A stretch of 34,710 bases of DNA, taken from a virus. This document shows, one piece after another, positions 19,011-29,581 of the stretch (the stretch's first letter is position 1; the number at the start of each line of letters is the position of its first letter). Under the pieces are notes generated by a model. The model made no database searches, was not told the origin of the DNA, and was given only the letters and a program-made list of their open reading frames with translations. The DNA lies in the IMG/VR virus record IMGVR_UViG_3300021347_000014, positions 1-34,710 of that record; one strand, written 5' to 3'. The position numbers and the translations under genes were made by a program.

Positions 19011-20911
19011 TGGCAGAGCGTAGGCAATGTAGCAATACAGGATGTGAGAAAAAATTTACTATTAAAAATGGTAACAGTCGTTACTGTTCTACTCAATGTT
19101 CTAATAGAGCTAAATACAAACGAGCTAAAGAGCGTGAGCGTTTAGAGGCTATTAATAAACTAGATATAAACGAAACAACATTAAATCGTGGTGAACACTA
19201 CAAAGACTATGTAGAAAATTATGCAAGTCTAGTAGAGCAGAAAACAATTACACAATCTGATGTAGCACGACTTATAGGCGTAGCTAAAGATATAGTAAAT
19301 AAAATGCACAATGCTTATCGCATAGATAAAACTAATGCAGAACAACGAGAAGATTGGTCAACCCCACAAGCAGCTATTGATTCACTACAGAAATTTGAAG
19401 ATTTTAGAGATAGGTACTTTCAGACAGAAACAGGAGATAAGTATGAAACAGCAGACTTTCATCAACGCTGGATTCAATCTATCTTAGATGCTATTGATAC
19501 TGGTGGAGAACAGATGATCCTTAGCCCACCACGACACGGCAAGACTGACTTGTTAACACACTTTGCTATATGGCAGATATGTAAAAATCCTAATGTCAGA
19601 ATTATGTGGGTTGGTGGTAACGAAGAGATTGCAAAAAATGCTGTAGGTGCTGTAGTTGACCACTTAGAACATAATGAAAAACTTATAGAGGATTTCTGTG
19701 GACCAGGAGCTACCTTTAAACCTAAGAATAGATCAGGTAAGTCCTGGACATCTGGACAGTTTACTACTGCTACAAGAACAGTTACTGGTATTAAATCACC
19801 TACTATGGTTGCTGTTGGTAAAGGTGGTAAGATTCTCTCTCGTGACTGTGACTTGATTATTGCAGATGACATTGAGGACCACGGAACAACTGTACAGCCG
19901 AGTGCTAGAGAGCAGACTAGGCAATGGTGGACTACCACACTATCTAGTCGTAAAGAGGAACATACAGCTATTGTTGTTATTGGATCAAGACAGCATCCTG
20001 AAGATTTATATAACTTTCTTTTAGAAAACCCAGAGATGACCACAATTGTAGAAGAGGCACATAGTACAGAGTGTGTACTGCCAGAAAACGAAATTGAGTT
20101 ACATTCTGACTGTATGTTATGGGCAGGAAAGCGTAGTTACAAATGGTTATTGTCAAGATTACACGCAGCTGAAACCACAGGTGGTAAAGCTATCTTTGAG
20201 ATGGTGTATCTTAACAAAGCATTTGTAGATGGTATAACAATGTTTGATGTAGAAGAGATAGATGTTTGTAGAGATGTAAATAGAGTTGTAGGGCAGGTAC
20301 CTGCTGGAACACATTTGATAGCAGGACTTGACCCAGCTTCTACAGGTTATCAAGCTTGTTTCTTATGGGCTATAGATTCTGATTCAGGAAAACTTTATAT
20401 GGTTGATATAGAAAATCAAGAAGGTGGTGGTGTCATACAAGCTAAACAAACCATAAAGAAATGGCACGAGATGTATGGACTTGCACACTGGGTTATTGAA
20501 GAGAATGGTTTTCAGAGAGCAATACGACAAGACAAAGATTTAAAAGATTACTGTTCACGAGTAGGTATTTACTTAGAAGGACATCAGACACAAAAAAATA
20601 AATTTGACCCTATCTTTGGCGTAGGAAGTATGAGAGAATTATTTAAGGAACAATTAATAAGTTTGCCTTATGGTAGTGCAGAAAGCGAAACTAAGAGTAA
20701 TATATATCGTAGGCAACTAATTTATTTTTCTACTGGTGCTAGTAAGCAGTCTGGTAGAAATAATAAGTCAGATGTTGTTATGGCTTCTTGGTTTCCAATG
20801 AAAGTTATAAGAAGAATGCAAAAAGAAAGATTGGCTGAAGTAGGATTAGATTATGAACCAAGTTTTGGAGAATGGGATATAACTGATATGAACGAAACGC
20901 CTTGGAGTTAG
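19010..20911 (+). CDS. terL: Terminase large subunit with N-terminal zinc finger and HTH-like region
   Basis: A 633-residue packaging motor. ATPase: ILSPPRHGKTDLL (Walker A, residues 170-182), DLIIADDIED (Walker B, 281-290). RNase H-like nuclease: AGLDPASTG with D441, an acidic pair at 497-498 (WVIEENG), and D588 in KSDVVMASW. The N-terminus is unusual: CSNTGCEKKF and SRYCSTQCSN (C7, C12, C26, C30) form a zinc finger, followed by a basic helix and a helix-turn-helix-like segment (QSDVARLIGVAKDIVNKMH, about 85-103). No separate small-subunit gene is seen, so these extra domains may supply DNA recognition. It is coupled by TAATG to the gene before and stands two bases before the portal. Confidence 0.92.
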   Translation: MAERRQCSNTGCEKKFTIKNGNSRYCSTQCSNRAKYKRAKERERLEAINKLDINETTLNRGEHYKDYVENYASLVEQKTITQSDVARLIGVAKDIVNKMHNAYRIDKTNAEQREDWSTPQAAIDSLQKFEDFRDRYFQTETGDKYETADFHQRWIQSILDAIDTGGEQMILSPPRHGKTDLLTHFAIWQICKNPNVRIMWVGGNEEIAKNAVGAVVDHLEHNEKLIEDFCGPGATFKPKNRSGKSWTSGQFTTATRTVTGIKSPTMVAVGKGGKILSRDCDLIIADDIEDHGTTVQPSAREQTRQWWTTTLSSRKEEHTAIVVIGSRQHPEDLYNFLLENPEMTTIVEEAHSTECVLPENEIELHSDCMLWAGKRSYKWLLSRLHAAETTGGKAIFEMVYLNKAFVDGITMFDVEEIDVCRDVNRVVGQVPAGTHLIAGLDPASTGYQACFLWAIDSDSGKLYMVDIENQEGGGVIQAKQTIKKWHEMYGLAHWVIEENGFQRAIRQDKDLKDYCSRVGIYLEGHQTQKNKFDPIFGVGSMRELFKEQLISLPYGSAESETKSNIYRRQLIYFSTGASKQSGRNNKSDVVMASWFPMKVIRRMQKERLAEVGLDYEPSFGEWDITDMNETPWS

Positions 20912-20912
20912 A

Positions 20913-22658
20913 ATGACACCTGAAGAAATACAATATCAAGTAACACAATTACACTTTGACAACCAGAGTGCATACTCTACTCGTGGTCGTATTCGTGCCA
21001 TTATGAATGGTGGACCAGATGGTATTCAGGCATTGCTTGGTGATAACCTTAAAGGTTTCCAAGATTGGCAAGTACCTGTACCAAACCTTATGATGTCTGG
21101 ACTAGAACACTTGTCACAAAAGATTGGTCGTATTCCTAACTTAAAAGTTGATGTACCTAATGGTAAAGATTCTGACAGAGCAAGAATGAAAGCTGAAAAG
21201 ATTGGCAGAATTGTTAATGCCTATGATGAAGTACAGAAATTAGATTTACAAATGCCACAAGTTGGTAGATGGCTACCTGGTTATGGTTTTGCTGTATGGG
21301 TAATTAGAGAAAAAAGAGATGCTAACGGAACACCATATCCTTGTGCAGAACTTCGTGATCCATACAACTGTTTCCCAGGTTACTTTGGTGCAGACCAACA
21401 ACCAAAAGAAATGGCTATTGTTCGTAGAGTACCTAAAGAATCTTTAGCAAAAGTATATCCTAAGTTTTCAGACAAAATTATGTCTAAAGACCCTTATCAA
21501 ACAAACACTCTAGGTGTTGGTAATGCTTATGCTTCTGCATACACAGATTCTTATAACGGCTCTTGGGCAAACTCAAATGGTGAGGGCGACTTAATAGCAG
21601 AGTATTACAATGAAGAAGGTACATACATTTTCCATATGACCTCTGCAACTATTCTTGACTTCATACCAAATCCACTTGATAGTGGACCTGCATTTGTTAT
21701 TGCAAAGAAATTTGCTTTTGATAGATTGCAAGGACAGTATGACCAGATCATAGGACTTATGGCTTCTATGGCAAAGATTAATGTGATGTCAATAATAGCA
21801 ATGGAAGATGCCGTGTTTACAGAAACAAACATTTCTGGAGAGATAGAGTCAGGACAATATCGTAAAGGTAGATTCGCTGTTAACTATTTAGCTCCAGGTA
21901 CACAGGTTTCTAAACCAGCATCTAATGTTCCTTATCAGATTTTCCAACAGATAGATAGAATAGAACGACAACTTCGTGTTGGTGGTTCTTACCCTACAAC
22001 TGATGATTCACAGTCACCATTAGCATTTGCTACTGGTAGAGGACTTGAAGAGTTAGGTGCATCTATGTCACTTATGATTAGAGAGTATCACACAGTTATG
22101 TCTGATGCTATAGAGATGATTGATGCTAAACGATTAGAGTGGGATCAGAAAATGTATGGTGGCTCTACTAAACCACTATCTGGATATATGGATAATACTT
22201 TCTACTCTGAAACATATGAACCAACAAAAGATATAGCAAATAGCTTTAAGACACGAAGAGTGTATGGAGCTATGGCTGGTTATGATGAACCACAGAAAAT
22301 TGTTACTGGTTTACAGTTACTACAAGCTGGTATTATTGACAGACAAACACTACAAGAAAACCTAGATGGTTTAGATAACCTTGTTAGAGTTAACGATAGA
22401 ATTACAAAAGAAAAAGCAGACAGTGTATTGTTTGATACATTGTTAGCACAAGCCCAACAGGGCGACCCAAAGGCAACTATGGCTGTTGTGCAGATAAGAA
22501 AGAATCCTGATGATATGCAAAATATCTTAGATAAATTCTTTACAGCAGAAGAGCCAGAGATACCAACAGCTGAACAAGAATTGCTTGGAGGAGGTGCTTT
22601 GCCACCACAAGGTCCTCCACCAGGCATAGCTCAACTACTTGGTGGGTTAGGTGGATAA
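20913..22658 (+). CDS. Portal protein
   Basis: A 581-residue protein. After an N-terminal helical part (RGRIRAIMNGGPDGIQALLG), the segments WQVPVPNLMMSGLEHLSQKI, VGRWLPGYGFAVWVIREKRD, ELRDPYNCFPGYFG and the long C-terminal stem/crown region match portal proteins of actinobacterial phages. It forms the ring at the capsid vertex through which DNA is packaged and leaves. The C-terminus ends in a Pro/Gly-rich tail (GGGALPPQGPPPGIAQLLGG). GGAG lies before the ATG. The gene directly follows terminase, as usual. Confidence 0.85.
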   Translation: MTPEEIQYQVTQLHFDNQSAYSTRGRIRAIMNGGPDGIQALLGDNLKGFQDWQVPVPNLMMSGLEHLSQKIGRIPNLKVDVPNGKDSDRARMKAEKIGRIVNAYDEVQKLDLQMPQVGRWLPGYGFAVWVIREKRDANGTPYPCAELRDPYNCFPGYFGADQQPKEMAIVRRVPKESLAKVYPKFSDKIMSKDPYQTNTLGVGNAYASAYTDSYNGSWANSNGEGDLIAEYYNEEGTYIFHMTSATILDFIPNPLDSGPAFVIAKKFAFDRLQGQYDQIIGLMASMAKINVMSIIAMEDAVFTETNISGEIESGQYRKGRFAVNYLAPGTQVSKPASNVPYQIFQQIDRIERQLRVGGSYPTTDDSQSPLAFATGRGLEELGASMSLMIREYHTVMSDAIEMIDAKRLEWDQKMYGGSTKPLSGYMDNTFYSETYEPTKDIANSFKTRRVYGAMAGYDEPQKIVTGLQLLQAGIIDRQTLQENLDGLDNLVRVNDRITKEKADSVLFDTLLAQAQQGDPKATMAVVQIRKNPDDMQNILDKFFTAEEPEIPTAEQELLGGGALPPQGPPPGIAQLLGGLGG

Positions 22659-22876
22659 TGTCAATTAATAAAAAGTTTGAAGAGATTGTAGATTTTTGTT
22701 TAGTAGATGTTGATGAGCTCGGTGATGACATTATTTTAGAAGAAGATGTATTTAAGCCACGAGGCAAAATGTACATTGACCAACTTCCACCTTTAGTATT
22801 TCCATTTGGTTATATGGTTATAAGTTCAGCATTTCAATTTTTTGAAGAAGAAGAGGATGAAGATGGTCAGACCTAA
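22658..22876 (+). CDS. Small acidic protein after portal (72 aa)
   Basis: A 72-residue protein: MSINKKFEEIVDFCLVDVDE, an acidic DELGDDIILEEDV, PPLVFPFGYMVISSAFQFFE, then an acidic end (EEEEDEDGQT). The start overlaps the portal stop. It may be a portal-associated or head-completion accessory protein; no family recognised. Confidence 0.55.
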   Translation: MSINKKFEEIVDFCLVDVDELGDDIILEEDVFKPRGKMYIDQLPPLVFPFGYMVISSAFQFFEEEEDEDGQT

Positions 22877-23267
22877 TAAAAAAATTACAAAAAGAAATGC
22901 TAATGTACCACCAGCTGCAAGAAATACACAAGATAATACAAGAGGAATTATCCCTGGTTTAACTGCTGGAACTACATATGGTGAAGGACAAGATATAAAA
23001 GAACAAGTACAAGCTACTGGTGGATTGCCACAAGTAAATAACTTGCAACAACAACCTTTACAACCTAAATTAAATTTATCACAAGTAGATGCTTTCGGTC
23101 CAACGGAAAGACCTAACGAACCAGTAACAGCAGGATTACCTTTTGGTTCTGGGTACTCACCACAACAATCTATAGAAGAAGATCCTGATATGATGTTAAG
23201 GGTATTATACAATGTTTACCCTGATCCTATATTTTTGCAAATGATGAACAGGCAAGACATTGGATAA
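22863..23267 (+). CDS. Virion-associated protein between portal and giant protein (134 aa)
   Basis: ATG at 22863 is chosen because AGAGG lies six bases upstream; in-frame TTG (22842) and ATG (22857) would overlap more of the preceding gene without a better site. The protein has a basic start (MVRPNKKITKRN), a Gly-rich IIPGLTAGTTYGEGQDIKEQ, a Gln/Pro-rich middle and LRVLYNVYPDPIFLQMMNRQ at the end. It looks largely disordered with one C-terminal helix. Similar Gln/Pro-rich small proteins sit at this place in actinobacterial phages; probably a virion component. Confidence 0.55.
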   Translation: MVRPNKKITKRNANVPPAARNTQDNTRGIIPGLTAGTTYGEGQDIKEQVQATGGLPQVNNLQQQPLQPKLNLSQVDAFGPTERPNEPVTAGLPFGSGYSPQQSIEEDPDMMLRVLYNVYPDPIFLQMMNRQDIG

Positions 23268-23273
23268 TGTATT

Positions 23274-26200
23274 ATGAGTTATACATATCCAGAAAACCCT
23301 TTTAAAGAAAAAGAAAGCCTAGAAACTCTTAAAGCAAGAGAGGCAAGATTTGATTCTTTACGAGAACAAGTAAACGAACAAACAGCAGAATTAGCAATTA
23401 AAAATGCTGCTAATGCTAATTATCTACCTGCTAATGTTCCTGTTACTGCTGCTGTTGCAGGTATAGATTTTGATGATATAGACCCAAGAACACTAGAACG
23501 ATTTGCACAGAGTATTGTAAAAGAACAGGCAGGTCCCTGGAACGCATTTAAAAAAAGTGCTAAAGGAGTTGCAAGGGGAGCTTTTTTAGCTTTTGATGCA
23601 GGATTAGATTATGTAGATCAAATACTTGGTAGGTTTCCTGTAGCAATAGGACAAAGATATAAAGATAAAAAAAATAAAGGTATATCTAGTTCACAAGCAT
23701 TATCAGAAACATTTAAAGAGTTTCCAGAAATAAGACAACAAGTAGGTGATACTGCATTTACTCTTGCACTTAGGGAAATTAAAGAAGGTAGACCAGTAAA
23801 CATTGGTACAGGAATAATACCTAACAGTCAAAATATGGTAGATACTCCTGAATATCAAAAGTTAATTGGAATGGGTGTACAGCCAGAACAGGCATTAAGT
23901 CTTTCCGAAAAAATAGTTGGAGCACCAATAACAAAGATTGCACAAGAAAAAGCAAAAACAGGTGTACAGTTCCGAGGAGAAACGGCAGCTAAATTTAAAA
24001 AAAATCAAGAAGATGCGTTTGTTACTCCAGGTAGATTACTAGCAGAACCTTTAGCAGCTGCTGGGATAGTAGAACCTGGTTCCAAAACTTATAGTTGGTT
24101 AACAGGTATAACTGATGCAGCAGTTACTTTATATGCTGATCCTGTATTTAGAGGAGCACAAGCAGCAGGACAAGTTCTTAGAGCTGGAAATATGGCAAAG
24201 TATAGAACAGTTGCAGATAGAACAGCAAGACTTGCAAATTTAGAAAAAGCTGGAGGTATTACAAATTCAATAAGAAGAACAGCTATTGCTAAATCTCCAA
24301 GAAGAACAGGCAACAATTCTATAGAAGAAGTATTAGAAACAGAACCATATAGAGCTTTAAAAAAAATGATTGCTTCCAGTGATAATATAGAAGATGCTGG
24401 TGGTAATCCAGATGTTCTTATGGATTTATTAAAAATTTATGATCAGCCAGAATTAATTAATGACTTAATTAAATTGACAGATGAAGCATTAATAAATAAT
24501 AAATTATTAGATGCACTTAGCACTGGATATTTGAATACAAGTCGTTCTATTAAACACGCTAGAGAACTACCTATATCTAATAGAAAACTAAAAAATTATA
24601 TGAAGAAAAAAGTTATAGGTAATTTTGATGCACCTATAGGACAAGCAGATGAACTTTTAAAAGCTGGTGGTTATGCACCAATAATTAAAATGAAATTACC
24701 TTATGCAGCAACACTTTCTGAAAAATTACACAAACCACAACTTGATTTAAAAAATGCAGGTGCTGCTATTCAAAACTTGCAGTTGATGATGAAACAGATG
24801 GGATTAGATACTGTAGAAAGAGGAAAGTTTATAAAAAAAGCATTAGAAATAGAATATGGTTTAGGTGCTGTTGATGATGTTGTAAAACAAATAGCAGGAG
24901 AATTACCTGCTCCAAAAAAATTATTAGGCTTACCTGCTCCAAAGAAAGTATTGACACAAGCAGAAAGAGAAGCTGCATATGATGTTAACACTAGAAAAGA
25001 AATACAAAAATTATTAAAAGATTCTGATTTAACAAAAGAACAGCTTAATAATATTTTGAGAGCTTTTTTTGGAGTAGCTAATTATGATGACTTGGGAAAA
25101 CTTGTAGATGTTTTACCAGAACTTAGAAAAGTTGGATGGGTTATTAGACCTAAAGATATTGTATTAAGAGAAACACCTAAAGATATAGTTAAGATTGCAC
25201 AAGAAGTTGATTTAACACAATCTTTACAAAAAAACAGAATAGATATGTATTTTAAACTATTAAGTGAAATGGGTGAATCTTGGAAAAAAAACTTAGTTAA
25301 AGATTTTGATGATAACTTGACTGATGATGTATTGGAACACATTGGTAATATATTTAAAAAAGAATTTGATGGTATGACAAGATATGGAATAGCAACTGAT
25401 GGATCAAAACTTGATTATGGTCCAGCACTTAAAGCATTAGTTGAGGGTGGTGAAGTAAATATACCAGCATATAGATTACAAACAGAAATGATACAAAACT
25501 CTATTCCTTTATATTCGCCAAAAGATATTATTAAAGTTACTTCAAGAATACAAAAAAGATTATTAAAAAATAAATCTTTAGATGATTTTAGAAAAGCAAC
25601 TGACTTTAAAGGTTTTCCTTTATTGCTAGATAAGTATATCTCCAAAGTATGGAAACCTTTAGTATTGATTAGACCAGCTTGGACAATTCGTGTTATAGGT
25701 GAAGAACAAATAAGAATGTGGGCAGCAGGATATGACACACCAATAAACCCACAAACTTGGATTGCCTATATGACAGGAAGAAATGCTAAAGCAGAAGCAA
25801 ACTTGTTGCTAGAAAAATTCCCACAATTAAATAAAGAGTTTAGACAATTTGCTACAGGAAAAATGACTATAGATCAGGCAGATGAGTTTCTTAAAAAAGT
25901 AGAAAAATTAGAAGATGGATTAGAAAGTGTTAGTGGAACACAGTTGTTAAGAGAAACATTCTTTGATGCACTATCTGGAATACACAACGGAATACCAGGG
26001 CTAACAAAAAACAACCCAGGACTTGCTACTTTTTTTACAACAGTAAGAAAAGATGGACCTAAAGCTCTTTACTTAAAGTCTATGCAATGGAATATAAGTA
26101 AAATTCTTGGTGATGATTTAGCTATGAATGCAATTAAAGAAGGTCCTGAATCATACAAGAAAAGATTTTGGGCTGATAGATTAAAAGCTGATGGTACACC

Positions 26201-28568
26201 TAATAAAGAATCTGACTTAGTACAATTTATAAATAGATTTCCTGAAAGCGAATGGGCTAATGCTTTTAACAATAAAGAATTAGCAGATGACATTGTTGAT
26301 TTAGCATATGCTAGAGCAGTACAACTTGCTGGTGGTCAAGTAGATTCATCTAATAGAGTCTTAACAAACATAACTTTACGAGCTAACACACAGTCAATAC
26401 TTGATGATTTAGCAGCAGGAAAGTTTACTACAAAATCTGGACAGGAAGTAAAACTACGAGGTGGAACTAGAGATGAAGAATTAGCTAATATAGAAAAGTT
26501 TTTTAATAAATACAAAGATGATTTAGCTGAAGAACTAAATGGAGGAGTAAGCCTTAGTAGTCTTAACCCAACATATGAAAATGCAAAATTAAATCAAGCA
26601 GTTGATTCAATGTATTTTTATTTTATGTCAATGCCAACAAATAAATTGTCAAGAGCTCCAGTATTTAAACAAGCGTATTGGAGCAAAGTAACAGATTTAA
26701 TTGCAGTTGGTGATGATGGAATTAAACAACACATAATAAAACAAGCAGAAAAAGCTAATGTTGGAGAAAACTATATAGCAAGGATGAAGAAAGTACAACC
26801 TAGTGTAGATAGAGCAATGTACACAATAGATGATGGTATAGAAAATGCTTTTAGAAATATAGATGATATAGCAAAAGCAGATGCTTTAACAAGAACTAAA
26901 GAACTGTTGTATGATTTGGGTTCTAATACTCGTATAGTAAATGCTCTTAGATTTGCATTTCCCTTTGGTGAAGCGTATAAAGAAATTGTAACTACTTGGA
27001 CAAGGTTGCTTAAAGCTAATCCTGCACCAGTAAGAAGATTAGAACAACTTGTTGTATCAGGCAGAAAAGATAATCCATTTATGCCACCTGGAACAGATAG
27101 TGGTTTTTTCTTTGAAGATCCAACAACAGGTGAAGAGATGTTTGCTTTTCCTGGTTGGAATGGGGTAATGCAAAACTATATGAATATGACTTCAGATGAT
27201 AATGTTAGAGTTACTGCGTCAGGTTTTGCTAGTGGTCTTAACATAGTATCAGCAACATTGTTACCAGGATTTGGTCCTATTGTTCAGATACCTGCTGCTG
27301 CATTAATACCAAGCACTCCAAGTTTTGATTTTATGAGAGGGTTTATATTTGGAGATTTTCAACCTGCTACTCCTGAAGATGATTCTTTTTCTAAAATTGA
27401 TAGTTTGTTAAAGAGTACATTTAAGGCTGCTATTCCTAGTTATGCACAAAAATTATTACAAGCTATAGATGCTGATGTATTTGATTTTCAAAGAGTATAT
27501 GGAAATACAACTATAGAAGTATATAAGGCTATGTTATATTCAGGAAAAATTGATGATAGTACACCACAAGGTATGGAGGATGGACTAGAAAAAGCTAAAG
27601 AGTATGCAAAAGGAATGACTTTAATTAGAAGTGCTGCTCAATTTATAGGTCCTTCAGGTATCACACCTAGATTTGAACTTGCTGTACAAACAGAAGAAGG
27701 TAGACAGTTTATGTTCTTTTCTGCATTAGTTGAGGAATATAGAGAATATAGAGATAATGTTGCAAATGGTAACGATTTAAAAACAATAGAACATTTTATT
27801 GATACCTATGGTGTAAACCCTATAACATTGACAGTTGCTAAAACAACTTCGGTGAGAAGAACACCAGTTACTGTAGAAGGTTCTAAGTTCTTTAGAGATA
27901 ATAAAGATTTGTACGAACAATATAAATACACTGCTTACTATGCAAATCCTGATGATCCAACTGGTGAGTTTGATTATGCTAGTTATTTAACATCACTTGA
28001 AAGAGAAGATAGAGTACCTAGAACACCAGAACAATGGGGTATTGCTAAGAATCAATTACTTGGTGCTTTAGCTTGGGAAAAATTTATGAATACTACTGAT
28101 GGATTTACACCAGCAGAAGTAGGACAAAAACCTTTATATCGCAACAGTAGCGAACAAGCTAGATTACTAAAAGAAAAGAAAAGAATGGATCTGAAAGAAA
28201 GATATCCTGGTTGGGGAAATCCTTTAGTAGGTACTCCTATAAAAGCATCAAGAGATCAAGTTATAGATGAATTTTATAAATGGCAAAACAATGAGTTTCT
28301 TAAAACTACAGAAGCAGGTAAAGGACTTATGCTATATATAGAAGCTAGAGAACAAGCTATTGCACAAGGAGAAGCACTAGGTTTTACAAAATCTTCTTTT
28401 AAAACTGCAAGAGCATTAAGCAATCTTCGGTGGTATCTTAGAGATACAGCTGAATATATTGTAAGTCAACATCCTGACTTCCAGTATATTTGGAACTCGT
28501 ATTTCAAACAAGAATTATTAGATGAGGAACGAGATGAAAAACCAAGCTATAATATAAGTGGAGAGTAG
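23274..28568 (+). CDS. Giant internal virion or ejection protein (1764 aa)
   Basis: By far the largest gene here. It lies between the portal region and a lytic transglycosylase, where podovirus-like phages encode internal core/ejection proteins. The protein is mostly charged and helical, with few cysteines. Readable landmarks: a helical N-terminus (RFAQSIVKEQAGPWNAFKK), a doubled LPAPKKLLG / LPAPKKVL near residue 543, PLVLIRPAWTIRVIGEEQIR near 800, and a hydrophobic stretch (SGLNIVSATLLPGFGPIVQ, about 1315-1347) that could enter a membrane. A helical end (SNLRWYLRDTAEYIVSQHPD) follows. I see no polymerase, protease or MuF motif. The start at 23274 has only a weak ribosome site. A transmembrane DNA-delivery role is inference. 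Confidence 0.7.
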   Translation: MSYTYPENPFKEKESLETLKAREARFDSLREQVNEQTAELAIKNAANANYLPANVPVTAAVAGIDFDDIDPRTLERFAQSIVKEQAGPWNAFKKSAKGVARGAFLAFDAGLDYVDQILGRFPVAIGQRYKDKKNKGISSSQALSETFKEFPEIRQQVGDTAFTLALREIKEGRPVNIGTGIIPNSQNMVDTPEYQKLIGMGVQPEQALSLSEKIVGAPITKIAQEKAKTGVQFRGETAAKFKKNQEDAFVTPGRLLAEPLAAAGIVEPGSKTYSWLTGITDAAVTLYADPVFRGAQAAGQVLRAGNMAKYRTVADRTARLANLEKAGGITNSIRRTAIAKSPRRTGNNSIEEVLETEPYRALKKMIASSDNIEDAGGNPDVLMDLLKIYDQPELINDLIKLTDEALINNKLLDALSTGYLNTSRSIKHARELPISNRKLKNYMKKKVIGNFDAPIGQADELLKAGGYAPIIKMKLPYAATLSEKLHKPQLDLKNAGAAIQNLQLMMKQMGLDTVERGKFIKKALEIEYGLGAVDDVVKQIAGELPAPKKLLGLPAPKKVLTQAEREAAYDVNTRKEIQKLLKDSDLTKEQLNNILRAFFGVANYDDLGKLVDVLPELRKVGWVIRPKDIVLRETPKDIVKIAQEVDLTQSLQKNRIDMYFKLLSEMGESWKKNLVKDFDDNLTDDVLEHIGNIFKKEFDGMTRYGIATDGSKLDYGPALKALVEGGEVNIPAYRLQTEMIQNSIPLYSPKDIIKVTSRIQKRLLKNKSLDDFRKATDFKGFPLLLDKYISKVWKPLVLIRPAWTIRVIGEEQIRMWAAGYDTPINPQTWIAYMTGRNAKAEANLLLEKFPQLNKEFRQFATGKMTIDQADEFLKKVEKLEDGLESVSGTQLLRETFFDALSGIHNGIPGLTKNNPGLATFFTTVRKDGPKALYLKSMQWNISKILGDDLAMNAIKEGPESYKKRFWADRLKADGTPNKESDLVQFINRFPESEWANAFNNKELADDIVDLAYARAVQLAGGQVDSSNRVLTNITLRANTQSILDDLAAGKFTTKSGQEVKLRGGTRDEELANIEKFFNKYKDDLAEELNGGVSLSSLNPTYENAKLNQAVDSMYFYFMSMPTNKLSRAPVFKQAYWSKVTDLIAVGDDGIKQHIIKQAEKANVGENYIARMKKVQPSVDRAMYTIDDGIENAFRNIDDIAKADALTRTKELLYDLGSNTRIVNALRFAFPFGEAYKEIVTTWTRLLKANPAPVRRLEQLVVSGRKDNPFMPPGTDSGFFFEDPTTGEEMFAFPGWNGVMQNYMNMTSDDNVRVTASGFASGLNIVSATLLPGFGPIVQIPAAALIPSTPSFDFMRGFIFGDFQPATPEDDSFSKIDSLLKSTFKAAIPSYAQKLLQAIDADVFDFQRVYGNTTIEVYKAMLYSGKIDDSTPQGMEDGLEKAKEYAKGMTLIRSAAQFIGPSGITPRFELAVQTEEGRQFMFFSALVEEYREYRDNVANGNDLKTIEHFIDTYGVNPITLTVAKTTSVRRTPVTVEGSKFFRDNKDLYEQYKYTAYYANPDDPTGEFDYASYLTSLEREDRVPRTPEQWGIAKNQLLGALAWEKFMNTTDGFTPAEVGQKPLYRNSSEQARLLKEKKRMDLKERYPGWGNPLVGTPIKASRDQVIDEFYKWQNNEFLKTTEAGKGLMLYIEAREQAIAQGEALGFTKSSFKTARALSNLRWYLRDTAEYIVSQHPDFQYIWNSYFKQELLDEERDEKPSYNISGE

Positions 28569-28569
28569 T

Positions 28570-29577
28570 ATGACAGTAAACGAATTTATAAATTTATTAA
28601 TAGAACAAGTTAATTATAAAATAAACAGTCAAGGATTAAGCAGAAGTGTATTAGATGCTAATGCTTTACAAATACTTCAAGAACAACCAACAGTAGAAGC
28701 AGCAATAGCAGAAGCTGCTTTGTTACTTAATGGTGTTATGACAGTTGATGAACTATCCAGAATATCACAGGGATCAGGTCAACCACAGATACAAAACTAT
28801 CCACAAGATACAGGAACACAAGGGCAAACCTTTGTTAGTTTCTTAGGTGATGTTCCTACTTACTATACAACTCCTACTGGTAGAGATATAGCAGAAAAAG
28901 ATGATGATGGAGAATATGTATTTTATACACAGGGTGAACAATATTCTAACTTTGCAGGGTTAAGTCCTGAAGTGAAAGCAACTATACAAACAGATTTAGT
29001 CAATGCAGGTTTACTAGAACGAGGTTCTTTTCTTATTGGGGAATGGGATGATGCAAGTGCAGATGCAATGAAAGTAGTACTGGGTAGAGCAAATCAAATA
29101 GGTAATCCTGATTGGGTTTCATCAATGAAATGGTATGTTGATAATCAATTACCAGAAATACCTACAGCAGAAGATATATTTTTACCTCCAGATTATACAG
29201 GTACAGCTAATCTTATTGATAGTATGTTTGCACAATCATTAGGTAGGGAACCAAAAGAATATGAAAAACAAAATTTACTAGATCAATACAGTGCAATAAT
29301 ACAAAAACAAGCAGCAAATCAACAAAGAGTTGCTGGTTTAATAGAAGAACCTGAATTTCAAACAGTACAAGAACTTGTTGATTACAGTAATCACGGCATA
29401 GAAGATATACAAGAAACTATACTAGAAGAAGGAATTACACAGATTGATCCAGCTGCAAGATTCCAACAATCTTTTAAAGATGCAACACGATTTGAAACAG
29501 AAAGACTAAGAGGACAAGCTGATATACAAAGAACTAACCAAACTATTCTTAACCTTATTAGTGGTGCTCCAGGGTAA
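28570..29577 (+). CDS. Internal virion-like protein (335 aa)
   Basis: ATG at 28570, with GGAGAG four bases upstream, is preferred over a GTG at 28558. The protein has an N-terminal helical part, a middle segment (GLSPEVKATIQTDLVNAGLL, then GEWDDASADAMKVVLGRANQ) resembling actinobacterial phage virion proteins with a peptidoglycan-binding-like 'qxLvxAGLL..G.wd..t..Amk' pattern, and a long C-terminal coiled-coil-like region (DATRFETERLRGQADIQRTN). It follows the giant protein directly and may be part of the same ejection complex. Confidence 0.55.
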   Translation: MTVNEFINLLIEQVNYKINSQGLSRSVLDANALQILQEQPTVEAAIAEAALLLNGVMTVDELSRISQGSGQPQIQNYPQDTGTQGQTFVSFLGDVPTYYTTPTGRDIAEKDDDGEYVFYTQGEQYSNFAGLSPEVKATIQTDLVNAGLLERGSFLIGEWDDASADAMKVVLGRANQIGNPDWVSSMKWYVDNQLPEIPTAEDIFLPPDYTGTANLIDSMFAQSLGREPKEYEKQNLLDQYSAIIQKQAANQQRVAGLIEEPEFQTVQELVDYSNHGIEDIQETILEEGITQIDPAARFQQSFKDATRFETERLRGQADIQRTNQTILNLISGAPG

Positions 29578-29581
29578 TACT

